DNA of 64,000 bases from Gammaproteobacteria bacterium. GTDB taxonomy: Bacteria; Pseudomonadota; Gammaproteobacteria; Steroidobacterales; Steroidobacteraceae. Made by a program: the position numbers and the translations under genes. The stretch lies in assembly GCA_021323735.1 (NCBI GenBank), contig JAJPKM010000023.1, positions 1 to 64,000 of the forward strand, in the 5' to 3' direction. The stretch's first letter is position 1. The number at the start of each line of letters is the position of its first letter. Positions 57,540 through 64,000 of this stretch are shown one piece after another. The notes under the pieces are model-generated. The model saw nothing but the letters and a program-made list of their open reading frames with translations, made no database searches and had not been told where the DNA came from.

Positions 57540-57555
57540 TCAGGAGTGACAGTCC

Positions 57556-58062
57556 ATGCGCAAGATATCAACCCTTTTGAAACGCTGTGCGATGGCGACC
57601 ATCATCGTCGCCTCGACGGCATTGGCCGCGGGCGGAGATGCCTCGGGTCCCGCACCGTCTTTCACACTCACTACCTTGGACGGACAGGCGAGCGGCTTGA
57701 GTGCCTATAAGGGACAGGTCGTGATGGTGAATTTCTGGGCGACCTGGTGCGGTCCGTGCCAGCAGGAAATGCCGCTGCTGGATCAGATGTACAAGAAGTA
57801 CAAGCCGGCGGGATTCACGCTCATCGGCGTGAACGTCGACAAGGAGGCCCCCGCGGTGAAAGAGCTCCTGGCGCGCAAGCCGGTCAGCTTTCCGGTACTG
57901 CTCGACCCGGCAAACCAAGTGAGCAAGGCCTACCACGTCGATGAAATGCCGAGTTCGGTGATCATCGATCGCAAGGGGCAGATCCGCTATCTGCACCGCG
58001 GCTACAAGCCGGGCGACGAAAACGATTACCAAGATCGCATCCGTCAGCTCATCAGGGAGTAG
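57556..58062 (+). CDS. TlpA/ResA-type thioredoxin
   Basis: A 168-residue periplasmic thiol-disulphide reductase. Signal peptide (RCAMATIIVASTALAAG), then APSFTLTTLDGQASGLSAYK, the active site NFWATWCGPCQQEMPLLDQM, and the cis-Pro region EMPSSVIIDRKGQIRY. It is an intact paralogue of the Cys-less protein at 46722. It sits between a barrel gene and the DUF4266 gene (three bases apart). It may keep haem-motif Cys or partner Cys reduced in this redox cluster. Confidence 0.92.
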   Translation: MRKISTLLKRCAMATIIVASTALAAGGDASGPAPSFTLTTLDGQASGLSAYKGQVVMVNFWATWCGPCQQEMPLLDQMYKKYKPAGFTLIGVNVDKEAPAVKELLARKPVSFPVLLDPANQVSKAYHVDEMPSSVIIDRKGQIRYLHRGYKPGDENDYQDRIRQLIRE

Positions 58063-58065
58063 GCC

Positions 58066-58299
58066 ATGCGGCGCTCATCAATTCTGATGTTGGGTGCCCT
58101 GTCGGGCACCCTTCTGCTGTCGAGCGGCTGCAGCCTTCAGCCATGGGTCAAACCCTATGAGCGCGACCGGCTGGCCGATCCCATCATGGCATGGGATCGC
58201 GACGCCATTTCCAGCGGCTACATGGATCACATCCGTGAATCCAGAGAAGGTTCGCGCGGCGCCACCGGCGGCGCGGGCGGCGGCTGCGGCTGCAATTGA
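58066..58299 (+). CDS. DUF4266 lipoprotein
   Basis: A 77-residue lipoprotein (LMLGALSGTLLLSSGC). The mature part LQPWVKPYERDRLADPIMAW and DRDAISSGYMDHIRESREGS is the DUF4266 signature, ending in a Gly-rich GGAGGGCGCN tail with two Cys. DUF4266 genes usually lie with TlpA-like and DUF3570 genes, often with an ApbE flavin transferase, which is absent here. It starts three bases after the thioredoxin gene. Function is unknown. Confidence 0.9.
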   Translation: MRRSSILMLGALSGTLLLSSGCSLQPWVKPYERDRLADPIMAWDRDAISSGYMDHIRESREGSRGATGGAGGGCGCN

Positions 58300-58306
58300 C
58301 GCAACG

Positions 58307-58390
58307 CATGTCGTATAGGCATAAGCACGGACCCCATATCGCGTAGGCATGGACACGCACCGCATGTTGCATAGGCATCGAGATATCCTT
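58307..58390. repeat. Three degenerate 28-base tandem repeats upstream of and into the DUF3570 gene
   Basis: CATGTCGTATAGGCAT, CATATCGCGTAGGCAT and CATGTTGCATAGGCAT begin at 58307, 58335 and 58363, exactly 28 bases apart. Units one and two match at 20 of 28 positions. The third unit lies within the first codons of the DUF3570 gene if ATG 58349 is used. No spacers or leader suggest CRISPR. Confidence 0.6.
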
Positions 58391-59542
58391 GCTCGAGCGG
58401 CAATGATCGCCGCTCTGCTGCTCATTCGCAGCACGATCGCGGATGTGCTGCCCGACAATCGGGCGGACGTGTTCTACAGCAAGTACAGCGGCGGTGGAAT
58501 GGACATCACCGGATACTCCGCGACGGCGCGCGCCAAGCTCACGGAGAATTTCGCGGTCGAGGCCAATTATTTCATCGACAAGGTCAGCGGCGCCTCCATC
58601 GATGTCTTGAGCCAGGCCAGCGTCATCAAGGACGAGCGCAAACAAAAGAGCGGCACGCTGGAGTACCTGCACGACAAGACCACTTACACGGCCTCGTATA
58701 TCTCGAGCGTGGAGCGCGACTACATATCGGAGACGGCCAGTTTCTCGCTGAGCCAGAGCATGTTCGGCGACCTGACCACGCTGACCCTAGGGTTCTCCGA
58801 CACCCATAATACGGTGGGAGAGAACAACGGAACCGCCGATGTTCCCAAAGTCGCGTGGGTGGGACATGCGCTGTCGCGCACCTACAGCGGCGGCCTGTCG
58901 CAGATTCTGACCAAGAATCTGATCGCCGACGTGAATCTTCAGGTCATCACCGATGCAGGATATCTGGCGAATCCGTACCGGTCGATCCGGTTCCTGGACG
59001 GCGGTAATGCGAAGGGCTACAGCCTGGCCAGTCAGGTGTACCCCGACACCCATACCAGTACGGCGGTTCAAGTGCAGGCGAAATATTACCTGCCCTATCG
59101 CGCCGCCGTGACCGGCCTATATCGGTATTTCACCGATACCTGGGGAGTCATCGGCAACACTTATGAGGTCGATTACACGCATCCCATAGGCAACACCTGG
59201 ATATTCGAGGGGAGGCTGCGCTACTACAGGCAAGGTGCGGCATCCTTCTACAGCGATCTGTTCCCCTTCGCGGATTCGCAGAATTTCACCGCACGCGATC
59301 AGAATCTCGCCGCGCTGGACAACACCACCATCGGCGCCAAGGTGACGTACGCGTTCTTGCCGGACGGCTGGCGAATTTTCAAGCGCGGCACGGTGACCGC
59401 CGATGTCAGCCGCATTCGCTTCAACTACCTCAACTTTCGCGACATCAAGGATTTCAGCCTTCCGCAATATACGCCAGGCACGGAACCTTTGTATTCGTTC
59501 AGCGCCACGGTCTATCAGCTGTTCCTGTCGATGTACTTCTAG
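58349..59542 (+). CDS. DUF3570 outer-membrane protein
   Basis: A 397-residue exported protein with a signal (AAMIAALLLIRSTIADVLPD). DUF3570 features follow: DVFYSKYSGGGMDITGYSAT, ENFAVEANYFIDKVSGASID, VSQ-type LSQASVIKDERKQ, then many amphipathic strands (FSLSQSMFGDLTTLTLGFSD, GNTWIFEGRLRYYRQGAASF) and terminal LFLSMYF. Probably an outer-membrane barrel. ATG 58349 lies in a tandem repeat; ATG 58364 is possible. Last gene of the SH3-barrel-TlpA-DUF4266-DUF3570 run. Confidence 0.88.
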   Translation: MDTHRMLHRHRDILARAAMIAALLLIRSTIADVLPDNRADVFYSKYSGGGMDITGYSATARAKLTENFAVEANYFIDKVSGASIDVLSQASVIKDERKQKSGTLEYLHDKTTYTASYISSVERDYISETASFSLSQSMFGDLTTLTLGFSDTHNTVGENNGTADVPKVAWVGHALSRTYSGGLSQILTKNLIADVNLQVITDAGYLANPYRSIRFLDGGNAKGYSLASQVYPDTHTSTAVQVQAKYYLPYRAAVTGLYRYFTDTWGVIGNTYEVDYTHPIGNTWIFEGRLRYYRQGAASFYSDLFPFADSQNFTARDQNLAALDNTTIGAKVTYAFLPDGWRIFKRGTVTADVSRIRFNYLNFRDIKDFSLPQYTPGTEPLYSFSATVYQLFLSMYF

Positions 59543-59608
59543 CTGTGACTTCGAGGTCCTCTAGCCGTACTGTCGATGTCCCCTAACTGTTGCTGTCGAT
59601 GTACTTCT
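59525..59608. repeat. Direct repeats CTGTCGATGTACTTCT across a convergent gene junction
   Basis: CTGTCGATGTACTTCT occurs at 59525-59540, as the last codons of the DUF3570 gene, and at 59593-59608, inside the end of the VanZ-like gene. A partial copy CTGTCGATGTC is at 59570-59580. The pattern suggests a local tandem duplication that changed the ends of both genes. Confidence 0.6.
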
Positions 59609-59975
59609 GACCCGACCTGACGGTCGCACGCCACCAAGACAGCAGCAGCGGCGCCAGCGCGCTGGCTATGGCGATCGTATCCGCGACCCAGTCCCAGAAA
59701 TCCTGGTCTCGATGCACCATCGGAAGGCCCTGCACGACTTCTATCAAACCGCCGAATGCCGAGAGCCCGGCGCCGATGATGACGGGGTTTTGCCTGGGGC
59801 ACGCGGCGACGGCGAGTCCGGTGAGGACGTAAAAGGCGATGAAATGAGTTGCCTTGTCCCAGGGTGTCAGATGCAAAGCATGCTCCGGGGGGATCACGGC
59901 ACTGTAAAAGGTGAAGATCAGCGCCGCGAGAAATACCAGTCGCGCGGCTTTCAGCAATAGAGATATGCTTGGCAC
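59583..59975 (-). CDS. VanZ-like membrane protein
   Basis: About 130 residues with four membrane helices (LVFLAALIFTFYSAVIPPE, HFIAFYVLTGLAVAACP, VIIGAGLSAFGGLIEVVQG, WVADTIAIASALAPLLLSW). The conserved DKATHFIAFYVL and GGLIEVVQGL segments mark the VanZ-like family, named from teicoplanin resistance but of unknown function in proteobacteria. GTG 59975 has GGGAG five bases upstream; ATG 60011 or 60017 would add 12-14 residues. The C-terminal YIDSNS derives from a local repeat. Divergent from the HiPIP gene. Confidence 0.78.
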   Translation of the reverse strand: MPSISLLLKAARLVFLAALIFTFYSAVIPPEHALHLTPWDKATHFIAFYVLTGLAVAACPRQNPVIIGAGLSAFGGLIEVVQGLPMVHRDQDFWDWVADTIAIASALAPLLLSWWRATVRSGQKYIDSNS

Positions 59976-60009
59976 TCGATCTCCCAAAGGGCTGAGAATA
60001 GCAGGAAGC

Positions 60010-60360
60010 ATGCGCATGAGCCGATCGACACTTTCAGGCGCGGCAGCGACGCGCCGCTCGCTGGTGAAGGCATTGACCCTATCGGCGGCAGCTGCCGCGC
60101 TGGTGCCGTGCCGGCGGGCGCTAGCCGCTGAACTGCCGCAGCTTGACGTCAAGGATCCGGCCGCCACGAAGCTGGGCTACGTGGAGGATGCAGGCCGCGT
60201 CGACCCGAAAAAATTCCCCGGGTACGTCAAGGGCTCTACCTGCGAGAACTGCCTGCTCCTGCAGGGCACCAGCGGCAACCGCTACCGGCCCTGCAGCTTG
60301 TTCCCGGGCAAAGCCGTTTCGGTCGGCGGTTGGTGCAGCGGCTGGACCGCTGAGATGTAG
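60010..60360 (+). CDS. High-potential iron-sulfur protein (HiPIP)
   Basis: A 116-residue periplasmic electron carrier with a [4Fe-4S] cluster. A Tat signal (ATRRSLVKALTLSAAAAALV) is followed by a mature domain with four ligands Cys78, Cys81, Cys95 and Cys109 (TCENCLLLQG, RYRPCSLFPGKAV, GGWCSGW), in the spacing and order of HiPIPs. AGGA precedes ATG 60010. It stands next to a redox-type exported cluster and could feed or drain electrons there. Its last 79 bases overlap the glycerophosphodiesterase gene on the other strand. Confidence 0.93.
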   Translation: MRMSRSTLSGAAATRRSLVKALTLSAAAAALVPCRRALAAELPQLDVKDPAATKLGYVEDAGRVDPKKFPGYVKGSTCENCLLLQGTSGNRYRPCSLFPGKAVSVGGWCSGWTAEM

Positions 60361-61295
60361 GCATCTCTGACCCGCACGCCGACGGCGGGGAAATCCACGA
60401 AGAACCCGTCGATGCCGCGCTTCAGGTAACGCTGAATTTCTGCTTCCAGATTACCGTGCGCCGCCGGGTCAGTACCGGTTCGAAGATCCTCGGGCAAGAA
60501 CTCGTTTTCGGCGCGAAACGTCCACACGTGGACACCCAGATTCGCGGCATGCGCGGCCGCCACCGCTTCCACACTGGCCAGAGTTTTGGCGATGCCGATG
60601 ACATCCGCATGCCGGGCGATGTCGCTCAAGTCCCCTATCTCATGCTCCAACAACTGCACCAGCGGCAGCTTGGTCATGCCGCGCAGCTGGCGCAAATTGC
60701 GTGCGTCGAACGATTGGATGAACACGGGACAGCCGGGTTCCGAGTAGCCATGGCGGCGAAGCGTGTCCAGCAGCGCCAATTCCAACGGCAGGCCTAATCC
60801 CGAGAAGTGCGCCGGATGCTTGGTCTCCGGATAAACGCCCACCGGCCGATTTCTGCCCGGCCGGCCATTGGCAGTCTGAACGAGCCGCATGATCTCATCG
60901 AAGGTGGGCACACTGAAGCGACCGTCGAATGGGAGGTTCTGCGGCCGTAAGTTTCCCAGCCGTTCGCGGGCGCGCAGGCGCTTTATCTCGGACAGCGAAA
61001 AATCCTCGGTGAACCAGCCCGTCATCGACTCGCCGTCGATGATCTGCGTACGGCGGCGCGAGGCGAACTCCGGATGCTGAGCCACGTCGGTGGTTCCGCC
61101 GATTTCATTCTCATGGCGGGCAATGAGCACGCCATCTCGAGTCATCACCAGATCCGGCTCGATGTAGTCCGCGCCCTCCTCGATGGCCAGCCTATAGGAC
61201 TCGATGGTGTGTTCCGGCCGCTCGCCGCTTGCACCACGGTGCGCAATCACGGTGACTTCGGACAATGGTTTGCTCATTGGCTGCATATCATTCAT
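60282..61295 (-). CDS. Glycerophosphodiester phosphodiesterase
   Basis: Hydrolyses glycerophosphodiesters to glycerol 3-phosphate and an alcohol. A 337-residue TIM barrel: VIAHRGASGERPEHTIESYR with the first catalytic His and Glu, GADYIEPDLVMTRDGVLIAR with the metal-binding Glu-Asp and the HENE-type second His, later VGVYPETKHP. There is no signal peptide, so cytoplasmic or loosely peripheral; longer relatives are periplasmic GlpQ. The last 26 codons, after the barrel, are antisense to the HiPIP gene. The start among ATG 61295 and 61277 is not decided by a ribosome site. Confidence 0.9.
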   Translation of the reverse strand: MNDMQPMSKPLSEVTVIAHRGASGERPEHTIESYRLAIEEGADYIEPDLVMTRDGVLIARHENEIGGTTDVAQHPEFASRRRTQIIDGESMTGWFTEDFSLSEIKRLRARERLGNLRPQNLPFDGRFSVPTFDEIMRLVQTANGRPGRNRPVGVYPETKHPAHFSGLGLPLELALLDTLRRHGYSEPGCPVFIQSFDARNLRQLRGMTKLPLVQLLEHEIGDLSDIARHADVIGIAKTLASVEAVAAAHAANLGVHVWTFRAENEFLPEDLRTGTDPAAHGNLEAEIQRYLKRGIDGFFVDFPAVGVRVRDAYISAVQPLHQPPTETALPGNKLQGR

Positions 61296-61490
61296 TGGTA
61301 CGCGTCATTGGTGCGCTTCATTGATTTGGGAAGCATACCCAAACGTCGGCCTCGCCTCTACGATCGGCAAATCCGCTGCGCTCGCGGCCACGCGAGATAT
61401 CAGCTAGGCCCGGCTAGGGGACAAGGCTCCGTTGCGGCGAAGCCCTGCCCCTTGTCCCTTGCCCTCGTCCAATCCCTAATCGTCCAACCC

Positions 61491-61685
61491 CTAGCGCGGA
61501 GGCGCCATCAGCAGCTGATGCGGCTCATGTGCCGACATCGGACTGGCCGATCCTGGAATCCAGGGTGACCGCTGTTGCATGCGCTCTTCGCCCCAGTCCG
61601 CTCGAAGCGAAGTGGGTTGAGCCGCAAAAGCGGCGCAGATTGCGAAAGCCGCGGCGGCGCCAACGGTAACTCTTCGACGATGCAT
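61491..61685 (-). CDS. Small exported peptide (64 aa)
   Basis: A signal peptide (MHRRRVTVGAAAAFAICAAF-AAQ) leads to a mature part of about 40 residues (LRADWGEERMQQRSPWIPGS). GGGG lies eight bases before ATG 61685. I recognise no family. It directly follows the 62-residue exported peptide gene on the same strand (five bases apart), so the two are likely one short operon. Confidence 0.55.
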   Translation of the reverse strand: MHRRRVTVGAAAAFAICAAFAAQPTSLRADWGEERMQQRSPWIPGSASPMSAHEPHQLLMAPPR

Positions 61686-61690
61686 AGCTA

Positions 61691-61879
61691 TTACCCCAAA
61701 ATACGGATGTGCGGAGGCACAGAGGGTGGAATATCGAGCACCGCGGCATTCGATGCCAGGCTCGAGGGACTATCGAGCACCGCGGCATGCGGTGTCAGGA
61801 CTGGGAAAATGTCCAAAGCGGCGAAAGCGGCACTCGCGACCATACAGCCCGCTACCAAAGCGATTAGACTTACCTTCAT
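61691..61879 (-). CDS. Small exported peptide with a 13-residue tandem repeat (62 aa)
   Basis: A signal peptide (MKVSLIALVAGCMVASAAFA) is followed by a short Pro/Ser/Leu-rich chain in which HAAVLDSPSSLAS and NAAVLDIPPSVPP repeat. At DNA level an 18-base block (61732-61749, 61771-61788) repeats with a 39-base period, an in-frame duplication of 13 codons. GGGAG lies eight bases before ATG 61879. Family unknown; peptide signal, cofactor carrier or structural role cannot be told. Confidence 0.58.
   Translation of the reverse strand: MKVSLIALVAGCMVASAAFAALDIFPVLTPHAAVLDSPSSLASNAAVLDIPPSVPPHIRILG
61732..61788. repeat. 18-base direct repeat, 39-base period
   Basis: TATCGAGCACCGCGGCAT at 61732-61749 recurs at 61771-61788. 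The period is 13 codons and keeps the frame of the small exported peptide gene that contains it. Confidence 0.75.
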
Positions 61880-62052
61880 AATGGTTGCTCCCGATTAAAA
61901 AATGCCAAAACACCTCTTGCAGCAGCCACGTCGGTGGCTTATTTACTTAAGCGACAATCGGTCGTGATTTCCCTCACGCTCGCCAAGCATTTGTGTTTAG
62001 GGGAAAGCCTCAGGCGACGGCGGGTACCGAAGCTCTGGCGTGGTTGAGAGCA

Positions 62053-62625
62053 ATGGCGCGGCAAGTCCCAGAAAACTTCACGCAGCTGCTCACCGAATGG
62101 CGCTCCGGTCAGCCGCAGGCGCTGGAGCGGTTAACCCCGTTGGTCTATGACGAGCTGCGCCGCTTGGCGCGAAGTCATATGCGCGCGGAACGCGGCGGCC
62201 ACACTCTGCAAGCCACCGCGGTGGTGCATGAGGCGTTTCTTCGCTTGATCCAGACGGACGTCGATCTGCAAGACCGTGTGCATTTTTTCGCGCTGGCCTC
62301 GCGGCTGATGCGCCGCGTGCTGGTGGATCACGCGAAGTCGCGCTCGCGCCTCAAGCGCAATGCCGGCGTTCGGGATTTGATCATCGAGGAATTCGTTCCC
62401 GAATCGCCTACGGGAGCAGTGGATGTCATCGCACTCGATGAGGCGCTGGAGGGCCTGCAGCAGCTCGAACCGCGGCTGGCGCAAGTCATCGAGCTACACT
62501 ATTTTGGCGGCATGACCTATGACGAAATCGCGTCGGCCTTGGCGACATCGCCGTCTACGGTGCACCGCGACATACGCCTCGCCAAAGCTTGGCTGCTCAG
62601 AGAAATAGCCGGCGCCGGATCGTGA
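62053..62625 (+). CDS. ECF-type RNA polymerase sigma factor (TIGR02999-like)
   Basis: A 190-residue sigma factor. Region 2 (LVYDELRRLARSHMRAERGG, HTLQATAVVHEAFLRLIQ, HFFALASRLMRRVLVDHAKS) and region 4 with HTH (QVIELHYFGGMTYDEIASAL, ATSPSTVHRDIRLAKAWL) match the ECF subgroup that lies next to Ser/Thr kinases. GAGAG precedes ATG 62053. Its TGA overlaps the GTG of the kinase gene (GTGA), so the two are translated together; the kinase probably controls the sigma factor. Confidence 0.9.
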   Translation: MARQVPENFTQLLTEWRSGQPQALERLTPLVYDELRRLARSHMRAERGGHTLQATAVVHEAFLRLIQTDVDLQDRVHFFALASRLMRRVLVDHAKSRSRLKRNAGVRDLIIEEFVPESPTGAVDVIALDEALEGLQQLEPRLAQVIELHYFGGMTYDEIASALATSPSTVHRDIRLAKAWLLREIAGAGS

Positions 62626-64000
62626 TTCCCCGCGAACGTTGGCAGCAGATTCAATCCTTGTTCCAGGAACTGGCGGACATGGATGGTGCGCAGCGCACTT
62701 CGCATTTGGAGAAACGCTGCGGCGGCGACGAGGATTTGCGCCTCTCGGTCCAGTCCCTGCTGGCATTGGATGTTACTTCCGAAGATCCGCTACTACATGC
62801 CATCGGAGCCGCGGCCGATTCGCTGCTCGATGATCATCGCGATCGCTTGATAGGAACTCGGATCGGCCCCTACCGGGTGGTGTCGATTCTCGGTTACGGC
62901 GGCATGAGCACCGTGTACCGCGGCGAGCGCGACGATGCGCAGTACCATCAGACCGTGGCGATCAAGGTGCTGCAGCATGCGGCCGTGCATCCTCGGCTGC
63001 GCAGCCGCCTACACAGCGAGCGTCACATCCTCGCGACGCTCGATAACCCATCGATCGCGCGATTGATCGACAGCGGCGATATCGAGGACGGGACCCCCTA
63101 TCTAGTGATGGAATTCGTCGACGGCGATCCCATCGATGTCTTCTGTGACAGCCGGAATCTGTTCATCCGCGAGCGCCTCGAGTTGTTCATCGCAGTCTGT
63201 GGCGCGGTGCACTTTGCGCACCGCAATCTGATCGTCCATCGCGATATCAAGGCGTCGAACATCTTCGTCACGAAGGAAGGCGCCCCGAAACTGCTCGACT
63301 TCGGTATCGCCAAACTCCTGTCGCCGGAGAGCTTTGCACACACAGTGCCCGTGACGCGCCTGCATGAGCGAATTCTTACGCCTGAGAATGCCGCGCCCGA
63401 GCAGGTGCTTGGCCGCCCGATCACCACCGCGACCGACGTCTACTCCCTGGGCGTGCTGCTGTATTTGCTATTGACGGGCCGTTCCCCGTACCGCCTGCTG
63501 AGCTACAGCCAGCTGCAGCTCGAGCGCGCGATTTGCGTGGACGACCCGACACGACCGAGTCAAATGGTGATCTCCAAGCTGCAGGGCGAAGTCGACAGCG
63601 ACCTCAACCGCATTTCCGATCAGCGCGGCCTGTCTCCACAGCGTTTGCGGACCCGCTTGAGCGGCGACCTGGACGCCATTGTGGCCATGGCAATGCGTAA
63701 GGAGCCCGACCGGCGCTACGCGTCGGTCGAAGCCCTCGCCGATGACGTACGCAGGCACCTTGCAGGCCAGCCGGTGCGCGCTCGCCAGGGCGATTGGCGC
63801 TATAACACGGCCAAGTTTCTGCGGCGCAATTTGCTTCCCGTCGTGGCGACGGCGGCGCTTTTCGGGGGACTGGTATTGATTGCGGGGATGACGCTTTGGC
63901 AGAACCATCGCATCAGCCAAGCGCGCGACGCGACGGCCCAGGAGCGCGATCGGGCGCAGCAGGTGTCGGCATTCATGGTCGACGTGTTTTCCCGCGCCGA
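62622..64000 (+). CDS. Serine/threonine protein kinase, membrane-anchored, partial
   Basis: About 459 codons are visible and the C-terminus is beyond the right edge. A Hanks-type kinase: nucleotide loop ILGYGGMSTVYRG, Lys115 in VAIKVL, catalytic HRDIKASN at about 206-213 and DFG at 226-228. A juxtamembrane stretch leads to a helix near 403-425 (LLPVVATAALFGGLVLIAG), followed by a coiled start of the extracellular part. The N-terminal 80 residues (RERWQQIQSLFQELADM) are the domain typical of kinases paired with ECF sigma factors. Starts at GTG 62622, overlapping the sigma stop. Confidence 0.9.
   Translation, partial: MIPRERWQQIQSLFQELADMDGAQRTSHLEKRCGGDEDLRLSVQSLLALDVTSEDPLLHAIGAAADSLLDDHRDRLIGTRIGPYRVVSILGYGGMSTVYRGERDDAQYHQTVAIKVLQHAAVHPRLRSRLHSERHILATLDNPSIARLIDSGDIEDGTPYLVMEFVDGDPIDVFCDSRNLFIRERLELFIAVCGAVHFAHRNLIVHRDIKASNIFVTKEGAPKLLDFGIAKLLSPESFAHTVPVTRLHERILTPENAAPEQVLGRPITTATDVYSLGVLLYLLLTGRSPYRLLSYSQLQLERAICVDDPTRPSQMVISKLQGEVDSDLNRISDQRGLSPQRLRTRLSGDLDAIVAMAMRKEPDRRYASVEALADDVRRHLAGQPVRARQGDWRYNTAKFLRRNLLPVVATAALFGGLVLIAGMTLWQNHRISQARDATAQERDRAQQVSAFMVDVFSRA

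Noticed and set aside
58307-58390. CRISPR array reading of the 28-base repeats
   Set aside because: Units follow each other directly with no unique spacers, are degenerate, and no cas genes are near.

Overview
The window looks like chromosomal DNA of a GC-rich Gram-negative gammaproteobacterium. Gene content fits the Steroidobacter/Nevskia/Xanthomonas side of the class: a high-potential iron-sulfur protein, an iron-sulfur L-serine ammonia-lyase, a TonB receptor of the type frequent in sterol and aromatic degraders, an ECF sigma factor paired with a Ser/Thr kinase, and an ExbB/ExbD/TonB/TPR envelope operon. Taxonomy is inferred from gene content only. I found no rRNA, tRNA, CRISPR array, phage or intact insertion sequence.

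Layout. 1-6.8 kb: partial amidase (cut by the left edge), a CMD-family protein facing a LysR regulator, an exported alpha/beta hydrolase, and a GlxA-type regulator facing an isochorismatase-family gene that carries an in-frame TGA, then YceI. 6.9-14 kb, mostly minus strand: PanE-like reductase, short-form 6-phosphogluconate dehydrogenase, a Tat-exported lactonase, a large lipoprotein, a one-TM protein, an LCAD-type acyl-CoA dehydrogenase and a tiny lysine-rich protein coupled to it. 14-23 kb: MFS transporter, then the glycogen/maltodextrin block malQ-glgX-glgP with a divergent polyphosphate glucokinase, so glucan breakdown and glucose phosphorylation lie side by side. 23-37 kb: NlpC/P60 hydrolase without a visible start for its lipoprotein signal, ABC exporter, TonB receptor, small exported proteins, an exported methyltransferase-like protein, sdaA, ppc and a frameshifted CPA2/Kef-type transporter.

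36.9-47.2 kb holds an eleven-gene minus-strand operon, mostly with 4-base start/stop overlaps: a cysteine-less TlpA-like protein, a coiled-coil exported protein, two large TPR proteins, a TPR lipoprotein, a Pro-rich exported protein, ExbB, two ExbD, a TonB/AgmX-like protein and a 116-residue protein. Its composition recalls the Agl/Glt envelope machinery of Myxococcus. It is the most system-like part of the window.

47.7-59.5 kb holds exported redox-type proteins: a DUF1501-like Tat protein, three proteins with CxxCH haem motifs (one with an HzsA-type domain), SH3/beta-barrel proteins, a TlpA thioredoxin, a DUF4266 lipoprotein and a DUF3570 protein. 59.6-64 kb: VanZ-like protein, HiPIP, glycerophosphodiesterase overlapping it antisense, two tiny exported peptides, an ECF sigma factor, and a Ser/Thr kinase cut by the right edge.

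Two genes are broken by single-base events and one lacks a usable start. This may be real decay or sequence error. Functions are assigned from recognised motifs only.
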